Shown: one piece after another, positions 29,296 through 38,427 of the stretch
Layout of the letters: each line of letters begins with the position of its first letter
Numbering within the stretch: position 1 is the first letter of the stretch
Origin: Kosakonia oryzendophytica
GTDB lineage: Bacteria; Pseudomonadota; Gammaproteobacteria; Enterobacterales; Enterobacteriaceae
Assembly (NCBI RefSeq): GCF_900094925.1
Contig: NZ_FMAY01000001.1
Coordinates: 617,635 to 681,634, forward strand
DNA length: 64,000 nucleotides
Reading direction: 5' to 3'
Program-made: the position numbers and the translations under genes
Notes under the pieces: model-generated
Seen by the model: the letters and a program-made list of their open reading frames with translations, nothing else
The model's database searches: none
What the model was told of the DNA's origin: nothing

Positions 29296-30573
29296 ATGAC
29301 AATTGTAATGACGCCCCCATCTGCGCTCTCCAGTCCGCAGCGACGCTGCCAGGTACTGCTGATGCTCGCGCTGCCAGGGCAATATGTCACTATGGAACAT
29401 ATCAGCGCCATGAATGGTGTGGACGATCATGTGGCACGCCAGGATCTTGCCGAGACCGAAAGCGAGATCCGCCGTTACCATCGTCTTTCCATCGTGCCAC
29501 AGCATAACGGCGGTTACCGGATTGAAGGCGCAACGCTGGATCAGCGTTTATGCCTGCTGCACTGGCTGCGGCGCTCACTCCGGCTATGTCCGCAATTTAT
29601 CACGCAGCATTTTACCCCGACATTAAAAACCGCGCTCAGGCAGCAAGGGATCGCCAGGACCCTGTATGACGATACCAATTTGCGTGCGTTAATTAATCTG
29701 TGTGCCCGCCGCCTGCAACGCTCTTTTGAGTGCCGGGATATACAATTTTTGCGCCTCTACCTGCAATATTGCTTACTGCAAAATCATCATGGACACACGC
29801 CGGAGTTCAACCCGGTGCAGCAGAGCTGGGCGCAGATGCGCGAAGAGTATCAGGTCGCGCAAGATATTGTGCGCCACTGGCGGCGGCGTGTGATCGCGCA
29901 TCCACAAGAGAATGAGCATCTGTTCCTGTCACTGTTATTTATGATGGTGCGGATCCCCGACCCTCTGCGCGACAGCCACCACCAGGATCGGCGGTTACAG
30001 CAGGCCATCAACCGGATGATTGTCCGTTTTCGCGATCTGGCAGGCCTGCGTTTTAGCGATGAGCAAGGACTCAGCGCACAGCTCTATATCCATCTGGCAC
30101 AGGCGCTGGATCGCAGCTTGTTTGGCATCGGCATCGATAACAGTCTGCCGGAGGAGATCCATCAACTCTATCCGCGTTTGATGCGCACCACCCGCAGCGC
30201 ATTGCAAGCGTTGGAAGAGGAATACAGCCTGCGTTTCAGCGATGAAGAAGCCGGCCTGGTAGCGGTGATTTTCGGTGCCTGGCTGATGCAGGAGAACGAT
30301 TTACATGAAAAGCAGGTGGTGTTAATTACCGGCGAAGACAGCGCGCGGGAACAGGAAATAGAACAACAGCTGCGTGAATTAACGCTGCTGCCGCTCACGA
30401 TTAACTACCTGCCACTGGCTGAGTTTCGCCAGCAAGGCGCGCCGCGCGATGCCACACTGATCGTCACGCCGTACACCACGCCGCTGCCGCTCTTTTCGCC
30501 ACCGCTGATCCACACCGATGGCCCATTAAGCACACAGCAACAGCAGCATATTCGTGCCATGCTGGAGTGCTAA
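29296..30573 (+). CDS. csiE: stationary-phase inducible protein CsiE
   Basis: CsiE is a 425-residue protein with two PTS-regulation-domain (PRD)-like regions. In E. coli its gene is induced on carbon starvation under sigma-S and cAMP-CRP. The N-terminal 85 residues form an HTH-like region (VDDHVARQDLAETESEIRRYHRL). PRD segments occur at about 160-270 and 280-385 (IHLAQALDRSLFGIGIDN, EEEYSLRFSDEEAGLVAVIFGAW). The C-terminal tail resembles a degenerate EIIB-like fold. Its molecular role is not established. It is convergent with hcaT, the E. coli order. Confidence 0.93.
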   Translation: MTIVMTPPSALSSPQRRCQVLLMLALPGQYVTMEHISAMNGVDDHVARQDLAETESEIRRYHRLSIVPQHNGGYRIEGATLDQRLCLLHWLRRSLRLCPQFITQHFTPTLKTALRQQGIARTLYDDTNLRALINLCARRLQRSFECRDIQFLRLYLQYCLLQNHHGHTPEFNPVQQSWAQMREEYQVAQDIVRHWRRRVIAHPQENEHLFLSLLFMMVRIPDPLRDSHHQDRRLQQAINRMIVRFRDLAGLRFSDEQGLSAQLYIHLAQALDRSLFGIGIDNSLPEEIHQLYPRLMRTTRSALQALEEEYSLRFSDEEAGLVAVIFGAWLMQENDLHEKQVVLITGEDSAREQEIEQQLRELTLLPLTINYLPLAEFRQQGAPRDATLIVTPYTTPLPLFSPPLIHTDGPLSTQQQQHIRAMLEC

Positions 30574-31721
30574 CTGGCAACGGACTGCTGTGCGGAAACT
30601 CGCGGTCGCAGGAAGATGGCCGGGATCGCCAGCAGCGCCATCACCCAAAACAGCCCCTGGTGCAGATGCTCGAACAAGAACCCGGCAATCATGGTCATCA
30701 ACGCAATGCTTCCCCCCATCGCAACGGCGGAGTAGACCGCCTGCAAACGGATCACTTCGCTGCCCTTGCGCGCCGAGATATAACGCATGCCGGCCAGGTG
30801 GCAAACGGTGAATGTTCCGCAGTGCAGGATTTGCGCGACAATAAGCCAGGGCAAGTCGGTGGTCCAGCCCATCAGACTCCAACGCACCAGCCCGGAAAAC
30901 GCGGAAAGCAGCAACAAGTCGCGCGCACTGAAGCGACGGAAGAGACGGTTGCTGAGCGTGAAGATGATGACTTCCGCGACCACCCCCAATGACCAAAGGT
31001 AACCCACCGTCGAAGCGGAATACCCGGCAGATTGCCAGTAGATTGCGCTGAAGCCGTAATAGGCGGCATGCGCGCCCTGCAGCAGGGAGACACAGGCGAG
31101 AAAACGCCAGTTCTGGACAATCAATTGACGCCATGCCTGCCAGCCAGCACCTTCCTGATGGCGCTGTTCCCCCTGCGGTAAGATGGAAGGCCGTAACAGC
31201 ATACCCAGCAGCATGGATGCCACGCCAAGCGTCAGCATCGCCAGAATCGCCCGATAATCATACAGGCTCACCAGCTTACCGGTCAGTGCAGAACCAATCA
31301 CAAAAGCAATGGATCCCCAGACCCTGACGCGGCCATAGTCCATGGTGAATTGTTTTTGCCAGGTACCGGCCAGTGCGTCGGTCAGCGGCACCAGCGGCGA
31401 GAAGAAGAGGTTAAAGCCCACAATCACCACCGTCAGCCAGGCCACGTGGTTGCCTGCATAAAAGGCAAGCGCAAACAGGCATGTCACCAGCGCCAGCACA
31501 CGCAATGCAGTGATCAGACGGGACGGATCGCTAACGCGTGGCGCAATAAGCAAACTGCCCAGAAAACGTGCCACCAGGCCTGCGCCCAGCAACATGCCGA
31601 TAATTTCCGGGGTTAATCCCACGCCTTTGAGCCAGACGCTCCAGAAAGGTAAGAAAATGCCGTAGCTGAAAAAGTAGGTGAAATAAGCGAGCGCCAGCCA
31701 GCGCGTGGACTGCAGAACCAT
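30570..31721 (-). CDS. hcaT: MFS transporter HcaT (putative 3-phenylpropionate permease)
   Basis: This is a twelve-helix major facilitator protein of 383 residues starting MVLQSTRWLALAYFTYFFSY, the HcaT family start. The upstream in-frame extension to 31781 was rejected. In E. coli hcaT lies next to hcaR and hcaEFCBD, which degrade 3-phenylpropionate and cinnamate. Here its upstream neighbour is rcnR, and no dioxygenase genes are in the window. The assigned substrate is therefore inherited by homology only. The last 4 bp overlap the csiE stop region on the opposite strand. Confidence 0.88.
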   Translation of the reverse strand: MVLQSTRWLALAYFTYFFSYGIFLPFWSVWLKGVGLTPEIIGMLLGAGLVARFLGSLLIAPRVSDPSRLITALRVLALVTCLFALAFYAGNHVAWLTVVIVGFNLFFSPLVPLTDALAGTWQKQFTMDYGRVRVWGSIAFVIGSALTGKLVSLYDYRAILAMLTLGVASMLLGMLLRPSILPQGEQRHQEGAGWQAWRQLIVQNWRFLACVSLLQGAHAAYYGFSAIYWQSAGYSASTVGYLWSLGVVAEVIIFTLSNRLFRRFSARDLLLLSAFSGLVRWSLMGWTTDLPWLIVAQILHCGTFTVCHLAGMRYISARKGSEVIRLQAVYSAVAMGGSIALMTMIAGFLFEHLHQGLFWVMALLAIPAIFLRPRVSAQQSVAS

Positions 31722-31803
31722 GATTTCCTCCTGAATGGAGGCGATAGTCTGGCGGCAAATAGCCTGGCTGGCAAGTAACAATCAGATAACAAGGTGTGGC
31801 GGC

Positions 31804-32076
31804 CTAACGGATGTATGAATCCAGCACGCTTAATACGACATCCAGGTCTGCTTCGCGCTTAATTTCATCGCTTTCATGGACGATATGATCGGTCAGATGC
31901 CCTTTAATCACTTCGCGCATTAAGCCATTCACCGCACCACGGATGGCCGCGATTTGCTGCAAAACCTGTGCGCATTCATGCGGTTCGTCGAGCATTTTTT
32001 TCAGCGCAACCACCTGCCCTTCTATTTTGCTTGCCCGCGCTTTTAGCTTTCGTTTATCCCGAATGGTGTGCGACAT
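31804..32076 (-). CDS. rcnR: Ni(II)/Co(II)-responsive repressor RcnR
   Basis: RcnR is a 90-residue CsoR/RcnR-family all-helical repressor. The metal ligands known for RcnR are all present: His3 (MSHTIRDK), Cys35 (PHEC), His60, His64 and His67 ([12 protein letters not shown]). It is therefore expected to respond to nickel and cobalt, not copper. It is divergent from rcnA, and the intervening 142 bp hold three TACT-G6-N-AGTA-type operators. Upstream start 32127 was rejected since it runs into the operator region. Confidence 0.96.
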   Translation of the reverse strand: MSHTIRDKRKLKARASKIEGQVVALKKMLDEPHECAQVLQQIAAIRGAVNGLMREVIKGHLTDHIVHESDEIKREADLDVVLSVLDSYIR

Positions 32077-32125
32077 ACAGACCTCAGTTTCATCGTGCTT
32101 CACAGACGATAGCATACCATGCAAC

Positions 32126-32140
32126 AACTGGGGGGGAGTT
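32126..32140. promoter_or_regulatory. RcnR operator 1 (degenerate)
   Basis: AACTGGGGGGGAGTT follows the RcnR pattern TACT-G6-N-AGTA with both outermost bases changed, so it remains symmetric at the ends. It lies 21 bp (about two helical turns) from operator 2. Confidence 0.65.
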
Positions 32141-32146
32141 TCTTTC

Positions 32147-32161
32147 TACTGGGGGGTAGTA
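32147..32161. promoter_or_regulatory. RcnR operator 2
   Basis: TACTGGGGGGTAGTA is an exact match to the E. coli RcnR recognition sequence TACT-G6-N-AGTA. Confidence 0.92.
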
Positions 32162-32166
32162 TTTTT

Positions 32167-32181
32167 TACTGGGGGGGAGTA
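32167..32181. promoter_or_regulatory. RcnR operator 3
   Basis: TACTGGGGGGGAGTA is an exact match to TACT-G6-N-AGTA. It begins 20 bp after operator 2 and ends 37 bp before the rcnA start codon. Confidence 0.92.
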
Positions 32182-32218
32182 GATTTAAGCGCACAAAATG
32201 TTACCGAGAATTATTCTC

Positions 32219-33106
32219 ATGAATGACTTCACCACCCTTTTTCAGCAAGGGAACGCCTGGTTTTTTATTCCCAGCGCAATTCTGCTCGGCGCCCTGCATG
32301 GCCTGGAGCCAGGACACTCAAAGACCATGATGGCGGCGTTTATTATCGCGATCAAAGGTACGGTTAAACAGGCCATCATGTTAGGGCTGGCAGCCACGGT
32401 CTCTCATACCGCGGTAGTCTGGCTGATCGCATTGGGCGGGATGTTTATCAGCCAGAAATTTACCGCCCAATCGGTGGAACCCTGGCTGCAAATGATCTCC
32501 GCCGTGGTGATCCTCGGTACAGCAACGTGGATGTTCTGGCGGACATGGCAAGGGGAAAGCGCCCGACGTGCAGGCCATCATCACCACGATCATCATGACG
32601 ATCATCACCATCATCATCACGGCCACGCTCCGCAGCCACGCGGGTTAATCTTCCAGCCACAACTCGCTGCGGTGCGTGCACAGCCAAATATCCTCGCCAT
32701 GCGGAGCGTAGCAAAAGAAGAAGAGGAGTATCAGGATGCGCATGAACGGGCACACGCCCGGGATATTGAGCGACGTTTTAACGGTGGTGACGTCACCAAT
32801 GGACAAATTCTGCTGTTCGGCCTGACCGGTGGCTTGATCCCATGCCCGGCGGCCATCACCATTCTACTTATCTGTCTTCAGCTTAAGGCGCTGACATTAG
32901 GTGCAACGATGGTGGTCTGTTTCAGTATTGGCCTGGCGCTCACGCTGGTCGCCGTTGGCGTAGGTGCGGCAATCAGTGTACAACAGGCGGCAAAACGCTG
33001 GTCTGGCTTTAATACACTCGCCCGTAAAGCCCCCTACTTTTCCAGCGTGTTGATCGCTCTGGTCGGTATTTACATGGGCTTTCACGGCTACGCCGGTTTG
33101 CAATAA
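32219..33106 (+). CDS. rcnA: nickel/cobalt efflux protein RcnA
   Basis: RcnA exports Ni(II) and Co(II) across the inner membrane. The 295-residue product from MNDFTTLFQQGNAW has six or so membrane segments, the NicO motif HGLEPGHSKTMM near the N-terminus and GGLIPCPAAIT in the second half. A very His/Asp-rich cytoplasmic loop (HHHHDHHDDHHHHHHGH) lies between spans and is typical of RcnA. ATG 32219 was preferred to 32198 by homology. It is divergent from rcnR and controlled by the operators between them. Confidence 0.95.
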   Translation: MNDFTTLFQQGNAWFFIPSAILLGALHGLEPGHSKTMMAAFIIAIKGTVKQAIMLGLAATVSHTAVVWLIALGGMFISQKFTAQSVEPWLQMISAVVILGTATWMFWRTWQGESARRAGHHHHDHHDDHHHHHHGHAPQPRGLIFQPQLAAVRAQPNILAMRSVAKEEEEYQDAHERAHARDIERRFNGGDVTNGQILLFGLTGGLIPCPAAITILLICLQLKALTLGATMVVCFSIGLALTLVAVGVGAAISVQQAAKRWSGFNTLARKAPYFSSVLIALVGIYMGFHGYAGLQ

Positions 33107-33111
33107 GGCAT

Positions 33112-33139
33112 AAAAAAAGCCCCGAACGGGGCTTTTTTA
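33112..33139. terminator. bidirectional terminator between rcnA and glyA
   Basis: AAAAAAAGCCCC-GAAC-GGGGCTTTTTT is a strong stem with A/T runs on both sides, placed between two convergent genes. It should end transcripts from both strands. Confidence 0.92.
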
Positions 33140-33151
33140 TTTGCCTGAAAC

Positions 33152-34405
33152 TTAAGCGTAAACCGGGAAGCGAGCGCAGATATCCAGCACTTTCTGTTTC
33201 GTGCGCTCAATCACCGCTTCGTCATTGATGCTATCCAGCACGTCGCACATCCAGCCAGCCAGCTCTTTCACTTCCGCTTCTTTAAAGCCGCGACGGGTTA
33301 CCGCCGGGCTACCGATGCGGATACCGGAGGTGACAAACGGGCTTTTCGGATCGTTCGGTACGCTGTTTTTGTTAACGGTGATGTTAGCGCGACCCAGTGC
33401 AGCATCGGCTTCTTTACCGGTCAGGTTTTTATCCACCAGATCCAGCAGGAACAGGTGGTTATCTGTACCACCGGATACCACTTTGTAACCACGGTTCAGG
33501 AACACTTCCACCATCGCTTTGGCGTTTTTCGCAACCTGCTGCTGATAGGTTTTGAATTCCGGCTCCATCGCTTCTTTCAGCGCCACCGCTTTACCGGCGA
33601 TCACGTGCATCAGCGGGCCGCCCTGGCCGCCAGGGAACACAGCTGAGTTCAGTTTTTTATACAGCTCTTCGCTGCCGCCTTTCGCCAGGATCAGACCACC
33701 GCGCGGGCCAGCCAGCGTTTTGTGGGTTGTGGTGGTCACCACGTGTGCATGCGGAACCGGGTTCGGGTAAACGCCTGCGGCGACCAGACCTGCAACGTGC
33801 GCCATATCCACAAACAGGTATGCACCGATGCTGTCAGCGATTTCACGCATTTTTGCCCAGTCAACCACGCCGGAATAAGCCGAGAAACCACCGATGATCA
33901 TTTTCGGCTTGTGTTTCTGCGCCTGCGCGTTCAGGTCGTTGTAATCAATATGGCCGGTTTCATCGATGCCGTAAGGCACGATGTTATACAGTTTACCGGA
34001 GAAGTTAACCGGAGAACCGTGCGTCAGGTGACCCCCGTGCGCCAGGTTCATACCCAGTACGGTATCGCCCGGCTCCAGCAGAGAGGTGTACACAGCGAAG
34101 TTCGCCTGTGAACCTGAATGCGGCTGGACGTTGGCATAATCAGCGCCGAATAGCTCTTTTGCACGGTCGATCGCCAGTTGCTCAACAATGTCGACATATT
34201 CGCAACCGCCGTAGTAGCGTTTGCCCGGGTAACCTTCGGCGTATTTGTTCGTCAGCTGAGAACCCTGAGCCTGCATTACACGCGGGCTGGTGTAGTTTTC
34301 GGAGGCGATCAGTTCAATGTGTTCTTCCTGACGTACTTTTTCCTGCTCCATAGCCTGCCACAGTTCGGCATCATAATCGGCAATGTTCATTTCACGCTTT
34401 AACAT
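33152..34405 (-). CDS. glyA: serine hydroxymethyltransferase
   Basis: GlyA is the PLP enzyme that converts serine and tetrahydrofolate to glycine and methylene-THF, the main source of one-carbon units. The 417-residue protein starts [20 protein letters not shown]. Its PLP lysine is in [15 protein letters not shown]. Length equals E. coli GlyA. The track start two codons upstream was not used. It is divergent from hmp across a 315-bp control region with a PurR-like site. Confidence 0.97.
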   Translation of the reverse strand: MLKREMNIADYDAELWQAMEQEKVRQEEHIELIASENYTSPRVMQAQGSQLTNKYAEGYPGKRYYGGCEYVDIVEQLAIDRAKELFGADYANVQPHSGSQANFAVYTSLLEPGDTVLGMNLAHGGHLTHGSPVNFSGKLYNIVPYGIDETGHIDYNDLNAQAQKHKPKMIIGGFSAYSGVVDWAKMREIADSIGAYLFVDMAHVAGLVAAGVYPNPVPHAHVVTTTTHKTLAGPRGGLILAKGGSEELYKKLNSAVFPGGQGGPLMHVIAGKAVALKEAMEPEFKTYQQQVAKNAKAMVEVFLNRGYKVVSGGTDNHLFLLDLVDKNLTGKEADAALGRANITVNKNSVPNDPKSPFVTSGIRIGSPAVTRRGFKEAEVKELAGWMCDVLDSINDEAVIERTKQKVLDICARFPVYA

Positions 34406-34518
34406 CCGCATCTCCTGACTCAGCTAACAAAAACAACTCTAAACGAGGGCCCAATTTGGGGAACGGCTCACAGTATAACTGATTAATATCCTGATAACAG
34501 GTCTTGACAAAGGTTTTT

Positions 34519-34534
34519 ACGCAAACGATTGGCT
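34519..34534 (-). promoter_or_regulatory. putative PurR box for glyA
   Basis: ACGCAAACGATTGGCT keeps the ACGCAAACG half of the PurR operator, with a diverged second half, as in the E. coli glyA operator. It lies 114-129 bp upstream of the glyA start codon. Confidence 0.6.
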
Positions 34535-34669
34535 CCACGCCAGTCAAGGGTTTGAGCGATAACGGGCTTCGCCATATAAGCGGATTTCTTTTCAGGTTTG
34601 TGATGCAACTTATTCACGATGCAAATCCTTTAGATGGCCCGCTCTTTACAAGGCCGTGCGCTGCGCTAT

Positions 34670-34692
34670 AAGATGCATTTAAAATACAACTT
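34670..34692 (+). promoter_or_regulatory. NsrR binding site at hmp promoter
   Basis: AAGATGCATTT-A-AAATACAACTT is an 11-1-11 inverted repeat matching the NsrR motif (AAGATGYATTT and its complement), with one or two changes in the right arm. It overlaps the -10 element of hmp, so nitric-oxide-relieved repression is inferred. Confidence 0.85.
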
Positions 34693-34720
34693 TAAATAAT
34701 CATCGCTAAAGGAAGCCATA

Positions 34721-35911
34721 ATGCTCGACGCTCAAACCATCGCTACGGTCAAAGCCACCCTTCCCCTGCTGGCCGCCACCGGACCTAAACTCACCGCACA
34801 TTTTTACGACCGGATGTTCAGCCACAACCCGGAACTAAAAGAGATCTTTAATATGAGCAATCAGCGCAATGGCGACCAGCGTGAAGCGCTGTTCAACGCG
34901 ATTGCCGCTTATGCCAGTAATATCGATAACCTCGCGGCATTGCTGCCCGCCGTTGAAAAGATCGCACAGAAACACACCAGTTTTCAGATCCAGCCGGAGC
35001 AGTACAACATTGTCGGCGCGCACCTTCTGGCAACGCTGGATGAAATGTTCAGCCCCGGACAAGAGGTACTGGATGCCTGGGGTAAAGCCTATGGCGTGCT
35101 GGCTGGGGTGTTTATCAATCGTGAAGCGCAGATTTACCGTGAGCACGCGGAAAAACAGGGCGGCTGGCAAGGAACACGCGCGTTCCGCTTGCTGGAGAAA
35201 ACCCCGCAGAGTGCACTGATCACCAGCTTTGAATTCGCACCGGTAGACGATCAGCCGGTGGCGTCTTACCAGCCGGGACAATATCTTGGCATCTGGCTGA
35301 AGCCGGAAGGTTTCGCGAATCAGGAGATCCGTCAGTACTCGCTGACCCGCCAGCCGAACGGGAAAAGCTACCGTATTGCCGTAAAACGCGAAAGCGGTGG
35401 CCAGGTTTCAGAGTGGCTGCACGATAAAGCCCAACCCGGTGATGTGGTGCACCTGGCCGCGCCAGCAGGGGATTTCTTTATGGATGTGCCTGCTGCTACT
35501 CCGGTTACGTTAATCTCCGCAGGCGTAGGGCTAACCCCGATGCTGGCAATGCTGGACAGCCTTGCCGCCTCTCAGCACAGCGCACAGGTGAACTGGTTTC
35601 ATGCCGCCGACAATGGCCAGGTTCACGCTTTCGCCGATGAAGTCAGCAAGCTGGGAGCATCACTGGATCGCTTCTATCAACATGTCTGGTATCGCCAACC
35701 GGAAGCAGCAGATCGAAGTGCAGGTCGTTTTAACAGCGAAGGGTTAATGGATTTAACGCAACTGGAAGGAAAATTCAGCGACCCGATGATGCAGTTTTAC
35801 CTCTGCGGGCCGGTTGGATTTATGCAGTTTGCCGCTCAGCAACTGGTGACGCTCGGCGTAGACAAAGCCAATATCCACTACGAATGCTTTGGGCCGCATA
35901 AGGTCCTGTAA
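34721..35911 (+). CDS. hmp: flavohemoprotein / nitric oxide dioxygenase
   Basis: Hmp converts NO to nitrate using O2 and NAD(P)H. The 396-residue product has an N-terminal globin domain (1-138) with the proximal His in [10 protein letters not shown] (about residue 85). An FAD-binding domain (RQYSLTRQP motif) and a C-terminal NAD-binding domain ([23 protein letters not shown]) follow. Length equals E. coli Hmp. The promoter holds an NsrR site. Confidence 0.97.
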   Translation: MLDAQTIATVKATLPLLAATGPKLTAHFYDRMFSHNPELKEIFNMSNQRNGDQREALFNAIAAYASNIDNLAALLPAVEKIAQKHTSFQIQPEQYNIVGAHLLATLDEMFSPGQEVLDAWGKAYGVLAGVFINREAQIYREHAEKQGGWQGTRAFRLLEKTPQSALITSFEFAPVDDQPVASYQPGQYLGIWLKPEGFANQEIRQYSLTRQPNGKSYRIAVKRESGGQVSEWLHDKAQPGDVVHLAAPAGDFFMDVPAATPVTLISAGVGLTPMLAMLDSLAASQHSAQVNWFHAADNGQVHAFADEVSKLGASLDRFYQHVWYRQPEAADRSAGRFNSEGLMDLTQLEGKFSDPMMQFYLCGPVGFMQFAAQQLVTLGVDKANIHYECFGPHKVL

Positions 35912-35917
35912 GCAGAC

Positions 35918-35945
35918 ATTCCCTCACCCGGCAGGGTGAGGGAAT
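35918..35945. terminator. hairpin between hmp and glnB
   Basis: ATTCCCTCACCC and GGGTGAGGGAAT form a perfect 12-bp stem with a four-base loop between convergent hmp and glnB. It lacks a U-run. The CCCTCACCC arms are the same type as in the repeat near 18628-18693, so it may be a solitary intergenic palindrome that also terminates transcription. Confidence 0.6.
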
Positions 35946-35949
35946 CACA

Positions 35950-36297
<348 letters not shown>

Positions 36298-36362
36298 TTA
36301 AACGCTCTTGCCAGTCTGCTGCATCGTAATCGGTTGCTCACAGTATCATACTCACCGCGCCA

Positions 36363-37700
36363 TTACTCCTTAAAGTCGTTGGCGTCCAGCTCATGTCGTG
36401 AGAGTAATTTGTAAAATTCAGTCCGGTTGCGGCCCGCCATCCGCGCGGCGTGGGTCACATTACCTTTGGTGATTTGCAACAGTTTGCGCAGGTAGTTAAG
36501 TTCAAACTGATTACGCGCTTCAACAAAGGTAGGCAACGCCGTGTTTTCCCCTTCCAGCGCCTGTTCAACCAGCGCATCGCTGATCACTGGAGAGGATGTC
36601 AGCGCCACGCACTGCTCAATCACGTTCACCAGCTGACGCACGTTACCCGGCCAGCTCGCGGTCATCAGCCGTTTCATGGCATCGGTGGAGAAAGCACGCA
36701 CAAACGGTTTGTGGCGATCCGCTGCCTGACGCAGCAGATGGTTCGCCAGCAGCGGAATATCTTCCGCGCGCTCCGCCAGTGCCGGGATTTTGAGGTTCAC
36801 AACATTCAGACGGTAGAACAAATCCTCACGAAACTCACCGCGCTCCATCGCTTTCGGCAGGTCGCGGTGGGTGGCGGAAATAATACGCACATTAATATCA
36901 ATATCGCGGTTGCTGCCCAGCGGGCGGACTTTACGCTCCTGCAGCACACGCAGCAATTTCACCTGCAACGGAATTGGCATATCGCCAATTTCATCAAGAA
37001 ACAGCGTACCGCCTTCCGCCGCCTGAAACAGCCCTTCGCGGCTACTGACCGCGCCGGTAAACGCCCCGCGCGCATGACCAAACAGTTCCGACTCCAGCAA
37101 TTGCTCGGGTAATGCACCGCAGTTGATGGCGATAAACGCGCTTTTACTGCGAGGGCTGGCGTTGTGGATCGCCTGCGCGAGGATCTCCTTGCCGGTACCA
37201 CTTTGCCCGTTGATCAGCACGCTGACATCGGACTGCGCCACCATTCGCGCCTGCTCCAGCAAGCGCAGCATGACCGGGCTACGGGTAACAATGCTTTCGC
37301 GCCACTGATCGTCAGCCGCCGGGCCGCTGTGTTCCAGCGCCTCATCAATGGCTTTGTATAACGCGTCTTTATCCACCGGTTTGGTAAGAAAGCTAAAGAC
37401 GCCCTGCTGCGTGGCGGCTACCGCATCCGGTATTGAGCCATGCGCCGTCAGGATAATCACCGGCATACCCGGCTGAACGCGCTGAATCTCAGCAAACAGC
37501 TGCATGCCATCCATTTCATCCATGCGCAGGTCGCTTATCACCAGATCGACCTTTTCCCGCGCCAGAATGCGCAATCCTTCCTGCCCGCTCTCGGCGGTGA
37601 CAATGCTGTACCCCTCGCTGGTAAGACGCAACCCCAGCAGCTTCAGCAGGCCAGGGTCGTCATCCACCAGCAGTAAATGGGCAGGTTTGCGGCTTGTCAT
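36363..37700 (-). CDS. glrR: sigma-54-dependent response regulator GlrR
   Basis: GlrR (QseF) activates the sigma-54 promoter of glmY after phosphorylation by GlrK. The 445-residue protein has a receiver domain (1-120, phospho-Asp in DLVISDLRMDEMDG), an AAA+ domain with Walker A GQSGTGKE and the sigma-54 contact loop GAFTGA, and a Fis-type HTH at the C-terminus. The start overlaps the qseG stop by 4 bp (ATGA). Candidate target sites TGTC-N10-GACA lie upstream of glmY in this window. Confidence 0.97.
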   Translation of the reverse strand: MTSRKPAHLLLVDDDPGLLKLLGLRLTSEGYSIVTAESGQEGLRILAREKVDLVISDLRMDEMDGMQLFAEIQRVQPGMPVIILTAHGSIPDAVAATQQGVFSFLTKPVDKDALYKAIDEALEHSGPAADDQWRESIVTRSPVMLRLLEQARMVAQSDVSVLINGQSGTGKEILAQAIHNASPRSKSAFIAINCGALPEQLLESELFGHARGAFTGAVSSREGLFQAAEGGTLFLDEIGDMPIPLQVKLLRVLQERKVRPLGSNRDIDINVRIISATHRDLPKAMERGEFREDLFYRLNVVNLKIPALAERAEDIPLLANHLLRQAADRHKPFVRAFSTDAMKRLMTASWPGNVRQLVNVIEQCVALTSSPVISDALVEQALEGENTALPTFVEARNQFELNYLRKLLQITKGNVTHAARMAGRNRTEFYKLLSRHELDANDFKE

Positions 37701-38410
37701 GGTTTTACATCCTCCTGATTCCCGTCATTTTTCGACGGGCGCGTGCTATCCGGCATATCGGCTGGCGCGGGCTTACGCGTGGAAAGACGCCGTTCAATAT
37801 CGGTCAGCGTCTCCAGCTTGCGCGTGGTGGTTTCCAGTTGCTCACGTAAAAATTGCTGCTGCTGGCGCAACGTATCCAGCTCGCTATCGGTGGATTGTTG
37901 CAGTTTGCTGTAGCGACTGCGCTCTTCTGACAGTTGTAACTGCAACATTTCACTATCGCGCCAGAGCTGGAACAACGGGCGAACCTGCGCCGGGATAGTC
38001 GGGCTTACAGCGTCCAGCCGGGTAGTGTAATCACGCCGTTCAAGCGGTGTGATTTTAGCGCTGGAGAGCAAAATGCCACGCCGGAACGTGGCAGCCCAGT
38101 TATCATCCGTCCAGGAGCGCGCTTCAGCACGGGCCACTGCCGGGGCCAGACGCTGTGCACAATCCATCGCTCGCAGCCAGTAAAGCGGGTTGGTGTCGAC
38201 ATGCGGGCCCGACAATAGCCAGATGTCATCACAGTCTGTTGAGAGAAAATCCGCCAGTTGGTGCTCAGGGAGTCGTTCTTCCTGGCCATTATGGATAGCG
38301 CTTTGCGGCTTTTGCGCCACGCATCCGGCCAGCAACAGGCAAGGAAACGCACGAAGCCATTTATTGCGCGGTGACACCGCGTTAATTACGCGGGAAAAAA
38401 CATGCGACAT
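37697..38410 (-). CDS. qseG: outer-membrane lipoprotein QseG
   Basis: QseG is an outer-membrane lipoprotein that interacts with the sensor kinase GlrK (QseE) and is needed for its activity. The 237-residue product starts MSHVFSRVINAVSPRNKW. It has a lipoprotein signal with lipobox LAGC (FPCLLLAGC), a middle domain with NPLYWLRAMDCAQRLAP, and a C-terminal coiled coil (about 140-215, SRYSKLQQSTDSELDTLRQQ). The ATG 38410 was chosen over 38431 because it gives a normal signal peptide and the E. coli length. It lies between glrK and glrR. Confidence 0.93.
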   Translation of the reverse strand: MSHVFSRVINAVSPRNKWLRAFPCLLLAGCVAQKPQSAIHNGQEERLPEHQLADFLSTDCDDIWLLSGPHVDTNPLYWLRAMDCAQRLAPAVARAEARSWTDDNWAATFRRGILLSSAKITPLERRDYTTRLDAVSPTIPAQVRPLFQLWRDSEMLQLQLSEERSRYSKLQQSTDSELDTLRQQQQFLREQLETTTRKLETLTDIERRLSTRKPAPADMPDSTRPSKNDGNQEDVKP

Positions 38411-38427
38411 ACTTACCAGGTCCAGGT

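Larger units (their letters stand above)
34406..34720. promoter_or_regulatory. glyA-hmp divergent control region
   Basis: These 315 bp are without a gene. On the glyA side, ACGCAAACGATTGGCT (34519-34534) resembles the PurR box known upstream of E. coli glyA. TGCA-N5-TTCA at 34604-34616 is one base off the MetR half-site pattern TGAA-N5-TTCA. On the hmp side lie a TATAAG -10 element (34667-34672), an NsrR site overlapping it, and AAGGAAG as ribosome-binding site. Confidence 0.65.

Noticed and set aside
30526..31134. 202-codon minus-strand ORF overlapping hcaT
   Set aside because: It runs in another frame of the same strand as hcaT, lacks membrane-protein or other motifs and extends into csiE; hcaT is clearly the real gene.
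32121..32184. G-runs as a possible G-quadruplex regulatory element
   Set aside because: The three G-runs are fully explained by RcnR operators of the TACT-G6-N-AGTA type, and the spacing is that of binding sites.
36450..37112. 220-codon ORF antisense to glrR
   Set aside because: It is opposite the conserved AAA+ domain with no domain match.
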